This document shows positions 30,872 through 38,228 of a DNA stretch of 38,228 bases, one piece after another. A model generated the notes under the pieces. The model was not told the origin of the DNA and ran no database searches. It saw only the letters and a program-made list of their open reading frames with translations. The stretch comes from an uncultured SAR86 cluster bacterium. Its GTDB lineage: Bacteria > Pseudomonadota > Gammaproteobacteria > Magnimaribacterales > D2472. Location of the stretch: positions 1 through 38,228 of the forward strand of contig CACNXK010000007.1 in the NCBI GenBank assembly GCA_902624425.1, given 5' to 3'. Numbering within the stretch: position 1 is the first letter of the stretch; every line of letters begins with the position of its first letter. A program made the translations under genes and the position numbers.

Positions 30872-32098
30872 ATGGATTTTAATGATACTCCACAAGAGGC
30901 AGAATTTAGAGCAAAGTGCAGAACTTGGTTAGAAGCCAATGCTGAGCTCAAAACAAAGAAAACTAATTCTGCAAAAAATATGAATGTTGGAAATAAAAGT
31001 CTCCTTGAGGCGGCTGCTGAATGGCAAAAGAAAAAATATGATGCGGGGTGGGCAATGATTCATTGGCCTAAAGAGTTTGGAGGAATTGGTGCTACGCCTA
31101 TTGAAAGAATCATTTGGGCGCAAGAAGAGTCCAAATTTAATGTTCCAAAAGGCGTTTATGAGATTGGTTTAGGTATGGCTGGTCCTGTAATGATGGAATA
31201 TGCAACTGATGAACAGAAAGAAAGATATTTACCACCAATGGCAGAAGGAAAAGAAATATGGTGTCAGCTCTTCTCAGAACCATCTGCTGGTTCTGATGTT
31301 GCAGGCTTGAGATCAAAAGCTGTTCAAGATGGTGAGAATTGGATTGTTAATGGTCAAAAGGTATGGACCTCTGGAGCTCATTTTTCTGACTATGGTATTT
31401 TAGTTGTAAGGCATGATCCTAGCTTAGAAAAACATAAAGGACTTACTTTCTTCTTCGTTGATATGAAATCTCCAGGGATTGAGGTCAAGCCAATCAAACA
31501 ACTTACTGGCGGCTCTAGTTTTAATGAAGTTTATTTTAATGATGTGGTAATACCTGACTCACAAAGACTTGGTGAGATTGGTGATGGATGGAAGGTTGCT
31601 ATTACTACTCTTATGAATGAGAGGCTTGCTGTTGGTGATGCTGATGGAGTGGATGCTAATGAGGCTTTTGAACTTGCAAAAAAACATGATAAAGACGGAG
31701 AACAGCTAATCGATAATAATGCTGTAAGGGAGTCTATTGCTGATTGGTATTGTGAGGCATCAGGGCTTAAAAATACAAAACTCAGAACTATGTCGGCTCT
31801 TTCTAGAGGAGATACTCCTGGACCTGAAGCTTCAATCACGAAAATTGTAAGCGCCAATAAGCTTCAAGCAATAGGTAACTTTGGAATGGATTCATCAGAC
31901 ATGTCAGGCATGTTGATGGATGAGGAGTCTGATTTTATTAAATTCCAAATGGCATGGATGGGCGCAGCTGGATTGAGAATAGCCGGTGGAACTGATGAAA
32001 TTCTTAAAAATATCATTGCTGAGCGTGTTCTAGGCTTACCTCAAGAAGCGAGAGCTGATAAGGGTCTTGCCTTTAAGGATATACCTAGCGGCTCTTAA
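30872..32098 (+). CDS. Acyl-CoA dehydrogenase, larger subunit-type
   Basis: 408 residues. FAD/substrate segments: C-Q-L-F-S-E-P-S-A-G-S-D-V-A-G-L, V-N-G-Q-K-V-W-T-S-G-A, and F-V-D-M-K-S-P-G-I-E-V. The C-terminal stretch R-I-A-G-G-T-D-E-I-L-K-N-I-I-A-E-R-V-L-G occupies the place of Y-E-G-T-x-x-I, with glycine where MCAD has its catalytic glutamate. Together with the smaller gene just upstream it probably forms a mixed oligomer. AGGAGA precedes the ATG. The end overlaps the convergent alkylsulfatase-like gene by four bases, and a terminator lies 27 bases past the stop, inside that gene. Confidence 0.92.
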   Translation: MDFNDTPQEAEFRAKCRTWLEANAELKTKKTNSAKNMNVGNKSLLEAAAEWQKKKYDAGWAMIHWPKEFGGIGATPIERIIWAQEESKFNVPKGVYEIGLGMAGPVMMEYATDEQKERYLPPMAEGKEIWCQLFSEPSAGSDVAGLRSKAVQDGENWIVNGQKVWTSGAHFSDYGILVVRHDPSLEKHKGLTFFFVDMKSPGIEVKPIKQLTGGSSFNEVYFNDVVIPDSQRLGEIGDGWKVAITTLMNERLAVGDADGVDANEAFELAKKHDKDGEQLIDNNAVRESIADWYCEASGLKNTKLRTMSALSRGDTPGPEASITKIVSANKLQAIGNFGMDSSDMSGMLMDEESDFIKFQMAWMGAAGLRIAGGTDEILKNIIAERVLGLPQEARADKGLAFKDIPSGS

Positions 32099-33798
32099 TC
32101 AGTAAATTTTGATAAATAAGTGAGAAAGGCAACTGAGTTGCCTTTTTTCATTTCCATCTCACCAGCGCCTAAAGTTTTTATGGGTCCCTTCAGTCCAGCT
32201 AATACCTCTTTAAAAGTTATTTCTTCACTTTGAACAATAAAATCGCAATCCTCTTCTTCGAAAGAAGATGAAATCTCTAATACTTGGTTTCTTATAGTGG
32301 TTTTAATTTGTTTCTTATTATCAAAAACAAAACATCCATTCGTTAACTCTCCATCAACTTTAGAGGGATTTAGCCTAACGGATAATATGCTGAAAAAGTT
32401 TTCTACAGGTATCTGATAAAGTGTATCGCTGTTAGACAATCCTATTGCTGGATCTCTTCCTTCCATGAACTCTTTCGCAGAAGAAAGGAAAAAATTCCTC
32501 TTGGGTGGATTAGTTTCATAAATGCCAATCTCCATGACTGACTTATTCCTAATTTTCATTACTTCTTCAGTCTTGAAGTCTAAGCTTATTAACATATTTG
32601 AAAGCTCCAAAACCCATTGATGTTCGCCTGCATCACTTGCTCTAATAATCTCAAAAAATAAATTTTCGGCACCCCCAACTAGATCAGAAATTTTTTGAGA
32701 CCTCTCGTCTATATTTAAAGGATCTAAATCTGCTAAATCTCCGCTAAACCAGCCTAAATATCCATTAAAAATACTTCTAACTGAATATCTAACAGTTCCA
32801 TAAAACTCAGCTAAGTATGGTGATTCTTTTAGATTTTGAGGAAGATCAAGCTCTTCAACAATCTGATCTGGTGTAAGTCCCTTGTTCATCAATCTAACAG
32901 TTTGATCGTGAACATACTGCATGCCATCTCTATAAATAATGAGTGCATTTGATATCTCCTCACCTACAATTGGCATAGTATGGCTTGGGAAAAGATATTG
33001 CGGATCTAATGATCTCATTTTATCAATACTATTTACCCACCCAATAACATCGCGGTGAGAAGTACCTCTAATAGTATAAAGATTAGGGAATGTTGTATAA
33101 AAATTATCACCTGGCATAAGCGCAGATAATTCTGGGAACCATACAAATAATTGATCATCAGTTTCACCTGGAGCATGGTAGAGTTCAACTTTGTGCCCTG
33201 CTAATTCAAGCTTAAGCTCTTTTTCAAAAGTCATTGTTGGAGCTATGTATCCAGGCGAAGTCCTTCCAGCACTTAAATAAGGCCCAAGACCTACATTAAT
33301 AAGCTCATCATCATCAAGATTTGTTCCAAACATCTTACCGCTCCTGAGCGTAATTATTGGATTTATAATTCCAAGGATTTTCTCAACTTTTTCTGCAGTT
33401 GTGGAATGGGCAATCACTAAAGGTTTTTCTTCTTGTGAATTATAAAATTCAGAAGCACCAAAAACGTGATCTCCATGATTATGCGTATATATAATCGCTT
33501 TGATTGGATTTTGATTGATCTTTTGGAATTCACTCAAAACTTCTTTTGCTTGAGATACATCATCTGTAGTATCAATAATAATATTGCCCCCATCTCCTTC
33601 AACCATTATTGAGTTAGCGATACCAAAGCCTATGGCAACATGAATTCCGTTATCATAAGAATATATGCCCTTTAAAAATTGATTTGAATGTTCCTCAAGT
33701 TTTTCAAGCTCGCTTATTTGGGGAATATCAAAATCATTCGAATTTGAACAACTTGCCAAAAAAATGAATAAAATAGGTATTATTAAGAAAATTCTCAT
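32095..33798 (-). CDS. Alkylsulfatase-like metallo-beta-lactamase lipoprotein
   Basis: 567 residues from the ATG at 33798, chosen because GAGG lies six bases before it and a lipoprotein signal follows (F-I-F-L-A-S-C17). The zinc site is T-H106-N-H108-G-D110-H111, then Y-H-A-P-G-E-T-D-D-Q-L, M-P-G-D-N and L-F-P-S-H-T. These match the SdsA1/Pisa1 alkylsulfatase group, which cleaves the sulfate ester of primary or secondary alkyl sulfates. The middle dimerisation region (Y-R-D-G-M-Q-Y-V-H-D-Q-T-V) and a C-terminal SCP2-like domain follow. The lipid anchor places it at the envelope. Longer starts up to 33840 would overlap mnmC. Confidence 0.87.
   Translation of the reverse strand: MRIFLIIPILFIFLASCSNSNDFDIPQISELEKLEEHSNQFLKGIYSYDNGIHVAIGFGIANSIMVEGDGGNIIIDTTDDVSQAKEVLSEFQKINQNPIKAIIYTHNHGDHVFGASEFYNSQEEKPLVIAHSTTAEKVEKILGIINPIITLRSGKMFGTNLDDDELINVGLGPYLSAGRTSPGYIAPTMTFEKELKLELAGHKVELYHAPGETDDQLFVWFPELSALMPGDNFYTTFPNLYTIRGTSHRDVIGWVNSIDKMRSLDPQYLFPSHTMPIVGEEISNALIIYRDGMQYVHDQTVRLMNKGLTPDQIVEELDLPQNLKESPYLAEFYGTVRYSVRSIFNGYLGWFSGDLADLDPLNIDERSQKISDLVGGAENLFFEIIRASDAGEHQWVLELSNMLISLDFKTEEVMKIRNKSVMEIGIYETNPPKRNFFLSSAKEFMEGRDPAIGLSNSDTLYQIPVENFFSILSVRLNPSKVDGELTNGCFVFDNKKQIKTTIRNQVLEISSSFEEEDCDFIVQSEEITFKEVLAGLKGPIKTLGAGEMEMKKGNSVAFLTYLSKFTD
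32125..32148 (+). terminator. Intrinsic terminator inside the convergent gene
   Basis: AAAGGCAA and TTGCCTTT pair around CTGAG, and the T run continues to 32148. It is in the right place to end the acyl-CoA dehydrogenase transcript, but it lies within the last codons of the minus-strand alkylsulfatase-like gene, which read K-G-N-S-V-A-F. Confidence 0.8.
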
Positions 33799-33822
33799 TA
33801 AGAGCCTCATCATAATTCTAAC

Positions 33823-35595
33823 TTGAAAGTGAACGATCATCCATTAAAAGTAGAACATCACAGAGTAACCTTAGATGGTGCATCTATTACTTCTAGGGAT
33901 TATAAAGATAGGTACTTCCAAGATAATGGATTTGATGAGTCAAAGGAAGTTTATATTGATGGTAATGACTTAGAAAAGAGGTGGGAAAATTTCTCAGGAA
34001 GTTCTTTTACCATCGGAGAGTTAGGCTTCGGATTAGGTTTAAATTTCTTAACTACACTTCATTGTTGGTTAAAAAAAGAAAGGGCTTTTAATCTTGATTA
34101 CATCGGTATTGATAAAAAGGTATTACAAAAGAGAAATTTAAGACTGCTTGAGGAAAGGTTCCCTAAACTGCATAAAGAAATAAAAATTCTTAAAGAGTGC
34201 GATGTGGTAGGCCACAATGGTTTCGAATGCATTTCTATACCTAATCTCAAAATCAGATTAATTTTAATAACTGAGGATATTCAAAAGGCAGTAAATGACA
34301 TTTGCATATCAAATATAGATGCATGGTTCTTGGATGGATTTGATCCAAAGAAAAATCCTGAAATGTGGGCAGATGATGTTCTTAAAGCAGTTTTTAATCT
34401 TAGCTCATCTGATTCATCTTTTAGTACATTTACTTCAGTAGGTAGAATAAGAAGAGCGCTTTCAGCAAATGGCTTTGAAATAAAAAAAGTGTCTGGATTT
34501 GGTTCTAAAAGACATAGATTAATTGGCAAGAAATCAAAAGAAAAAAAGAAATCTCATGATATTAAAAGAGTTGCTGTCATTGGAACTGGACTATCAGGAA
34601 GTAACATAGCTTACAACTTGGCAAATTCAAATATTAAAGTAGATATATTTGATACTCATGATGATTTAAGTAAGGGATCATCTGGAGGTCCAATTGCTTC
34701 CATGTATCCAAAATTTTCTCTAAATAATGATCTAAGATCTAATTTTTTAATTTCATCCTATTTCTTTTCATTAAATTTTTATAAAAAAACTCTTGGATTT
34801 AAAAATACTGGATTACTATTTTATGGATCTGATGACGCTAAAAGTAAATGGATCTCTAAAATCTCTGCGCTAGGAAGAGATGACCTCTTTGAGCTATTAA
34901 TAGATGATGAGATCATTAATTATCTGGGAAAAAGCAAAATTAAAGAGATCTTAAACGTAAAAAAAGGTTTATTTCTTCAGCCATTGGAATTAAGGAATAA
35001 ATTACTCAAACATGACAATATTAAAAAATTTTTAAATGAGGAATTTGTATCATTTTTGGAAGATAAAAATAATATCGAAGTAAATTTTAGATCTGGGCTA
35101 AATAAATCCTATGATGCACTCATTATTTGTTCAGGTAAAAATCTTAAAGATTTTGATAAAAATCTCAAAGTTAGCTATGGATTAATGGCAGGTGTTGAAA
35201 ATAAGGACCTATTTAATATTAAAAAACCTCTTAATCATCAAGGATATGTTATTCCAAAAGTTAATGGTATTAATTGGATTGGAAGCACATATGAAAATTC
35301 TCCTGAATTTAAAAAAGACGAAATTAAAAAGAAAGTTCAATTAAATCTTGAAATTTTTGATCACGAAGATTTTGCGGTTGAAATTAAAGATTATTGGAAG
35401 GGTGAGCGTGTGTCTGCAATGAATAATTTGCCAAGGGCGTCAAGACTTGCGAATACAAAAAATATTTACTGTATAGGCGCGTTGGGATCAAGAGGTTTAT
35501 CTTATGCTCCTTTTCTAGCAGAAATAGTTTCATCAATGATTCAAAATAAACAGATACCTATTAGTGAAGGGGTATTAACTTTACTAAAGATTTAA
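33823..35595 (+). CDS. mnmC: Bifunctional tRNA mnm5s2U modification protein MnmC
   Basis: 590 residues. The N-terminal half is the SAM-dependent methyltransferase (G-E-L-G-F-G-L-G-L-N-F-L-T near residue 66, F-L-D-G-F-D-P-K-K-N-P near 170). The C-terminal half is the FAD oxidase, opening with V-I-G-T-G-L-S-G-S-N-I-A near residue 253. The enzyme turns cmnm5s2U into nm5s2U and then mnm5s2U at the wobble base of certain tRNAs. It is shorter than E. coli MnmC (668), mostly in the FAD domain. The start is a TTG at 33823, with GTG at 33829 as an alternative. Divergent from the alkylsulfatase-like gene by 24 bases. Confidence 0.95.
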   Translation: MKVNDHPLKVEHHRVTLDGASITSRDYKDRYFQDNGFDESKEVYIDGNDLEKRWENFSGSSFTIGELGFGLGLNFLTTLHCWLKKERAFNLDYIGIDKKVLQKRNLRLLEERFPKLHKEIKILKECDVVGHNGFECISIPNLKIRLILITEDIQKAVNDICISNIDAWFLDGFDPKKNPEMWADDVLKAVFNLSSSDSSFSTFTSVGRIRRALSANGFEIKKVSGFGSKRHRLIGKKSKEKKKSHDIKRVAVIGTGLSGSNIAYNLANSNIKVDIFDTHDDLSKGSSGGPIASMYPKFSLNNDLRSNFLISSYFFSLNFYKKTLGFKNTGLLFYGSDDAKSKWISKISALGRDDLFELLIDDEIINYLGKSKIKEILNVKKGLFLQPLELRNKLLKHDNIKKFLNEEFVSFLEDKNNIEVNFRSGLNKSYDALIICSGKNLKDFDKNLKVSYGLMAGVENKDLFNIKKPLNHQGYVIPKVNGINWIGSTYENSPEFKKDEIKKKVQLNLEIFDHEDFAVEIKDYWKGERVSAMNNLPRASRLANTKNIYCIGALGSRGLSYAPFLAEIVSSMIQNKQIPISEGVLTLLKI

Positions 35596-35597
35596 TT

Positions 35598-36119
35598 CTA
35601 TAGTTCTTCTAAGAGATTGTTTACGAGTGTTTGAATTATTTCAGTATCGCTTGAATCGTTAAGCCTGTTTTGATTCCAACTGGTAAAACCAGTCCATAAT
35701 GACTTATCTTGAGTTTTATCTTTAATGGTTAACCTTAAAACAAATCTTTCTTCAGTTTCAATATCATCATCTAAATAAAAATATCTTCTATCATAATAGT
35801 AACTTCTTGAACCAAATCTATTAGACTCAATTTCATCTTTAGCTGATATGGAAAGTTCAAATAAAAGGTCAGAATCTTCAGAAGATTTTAGGCCCCTTAA
35901 CTCTAATTCATTCGCTAATCTCGATTCAATTGCTTCAAGTACCAAGGGATTTACCTCTGGAGAAAGATTTTCGCTGTTAGTTGAAAGGCTGAAATCGCTG
36001 TAGTTTAAAAGAGTGAATTGATTTACTGAATCAACTTTTACAGAGAAGGATTGTGTTGTAACACATCCAGTTAAAAAAACTATTGTCAGTAATGCGAGTG
36101 AGTTTTTAAAATTTTTCAT
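35598..36119 (-). CDS. DUF4136-type lipoprotein
   Basis: 173 residues with lipoprotein signal V-F-L-T-G-C19. The mature domain runs from S-V-K-V-D-S-V through I-E-S-R-L-A-N-E-L-E-L-R-G-L, L-L-F-E-L-S-I-S-A-K-D, L-W-T-G-F-T-S-W and a final helix. This is the DUF4136 layout, whose function is unknown. The middle carries an unusually tyrosine-rich stretch, R-S-Y-Y-Y-D-R-R-Y-F-Y. The gene ends two bases from the mnmC stop on the other strand and lies downstream of the SLT-type lipoprotein gene after 55 bases. Confidence 0.82.
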   Translation of the reverse strand: MKNFKNSLALLTIVFLTGCVTTQSFSVKVDSVNQFTLLNYSDFSLSTNSENLSPEVNPLVLEAIESRLANELELRGLKSSEDSDLLFELSISAKDEIESNRFGSRSYYYDRRYFYLDDDIETEERFVLRLTIKDKTQDKSLWTGFTSWNQNRLNDSSDTEIIQTLVNNLLEEL

Positions 36120-36174
36120 ACTACTAATATGCAGTTCATACTTTAAAAATTCAAGGCAAATGAAATAAAAAAGA

Positions 36175-38228
<2,054 letters not shown>

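Overview
The window is gene-dense, AT-rich bacterial chromosome. The housekeeping genes (dcd, recR, dnaX, recX, mnmC, ligA) look gammaproteobacterial. Small intergenic gaps, tail-to-tail overlaps of convergent genes, a TonB-dependent receptor, several acyl-CoA dehydrogenases, a cytochrome P450, a haloalkane dehalogenase and an alkylsulfatase-like lipoprotein suggest a streamlined marine heterotroph of the SAR86 type. That assignment is inference from gene content and style. No rRNA, CRISPR array, insertion sequence or prophage was seen, and no stretch over 300 bases lacks a gene.

Layout. Positions 1-4553: a 5'-cut DUF3108-like gene, then a minus-strand run of an unknown secreted protein, a glycine-zipper lipoprotein, recX, dnaX, recR and dcd. 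Positions 4672-7761: a small heat shock gene behind a structured leader, a DsbD/ScsB-type thiol:disulfide reductase and an HNH protein. Positions 7796-12324: a tightly coupled plus-strand operon of a YwaF-like membrane protein, a threonine/serine dehydratase, an MscS channel and an SLC13 permease with RCK-C domains. Positions 12321-17877: a serine hydrolase, tRNA-Val(GAC) and an acyl-CoA dehydrogenase divergent from a LysR regulator, then a RhlG-like reductase divergent from a Tat-signal FAD oxidoreductase. Positions 17908-20203: a Na+/Ca2+ exchanger-type protein, two small membrane proteins and a secreted thioredoxin-like protein.

Positions 20220-29669 form a long minus-strand block. In transcription order it holds a coiled-coil membrane protein, a small membrane protein, a GST, a haloalkane dehalogenase, tRNA-Leu(UAG), a DUF4345-like protein, a PQQ-propeller-like protein, an ICMT-like methyltransferase, a P450, an MFS transporter and a TonB-dependent receptor. 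Facing away from it is a two-gene acyl-CoA dehydrogenase operon (29748-32098), followed by an alkylsulfatase-like lipoprotein. The window closes with mnmC, a DUF4136 lipoprotein, an SLT-type lipoprotein and 5'-truncated ligA.

Reading the 13.6-33.8 kb region together, the plausible theme is uptake and oxidative, dehalogenating or desulfating breakdown of lipophilic compounds, feeding CoA-ester oxidation. The substrates cannot be read from the sequence. The strongest regulatory signals are an E. coli-like -1 frameshift site in dnaX (A10-G, stop two codons later), a multi-hairpin leader before the small heat shock gene, an inverted repeat over the promoter between the acyl-CoA dehydrogenase and LysR genes, and an intrinsic terminator buried inside a convergent coding region.
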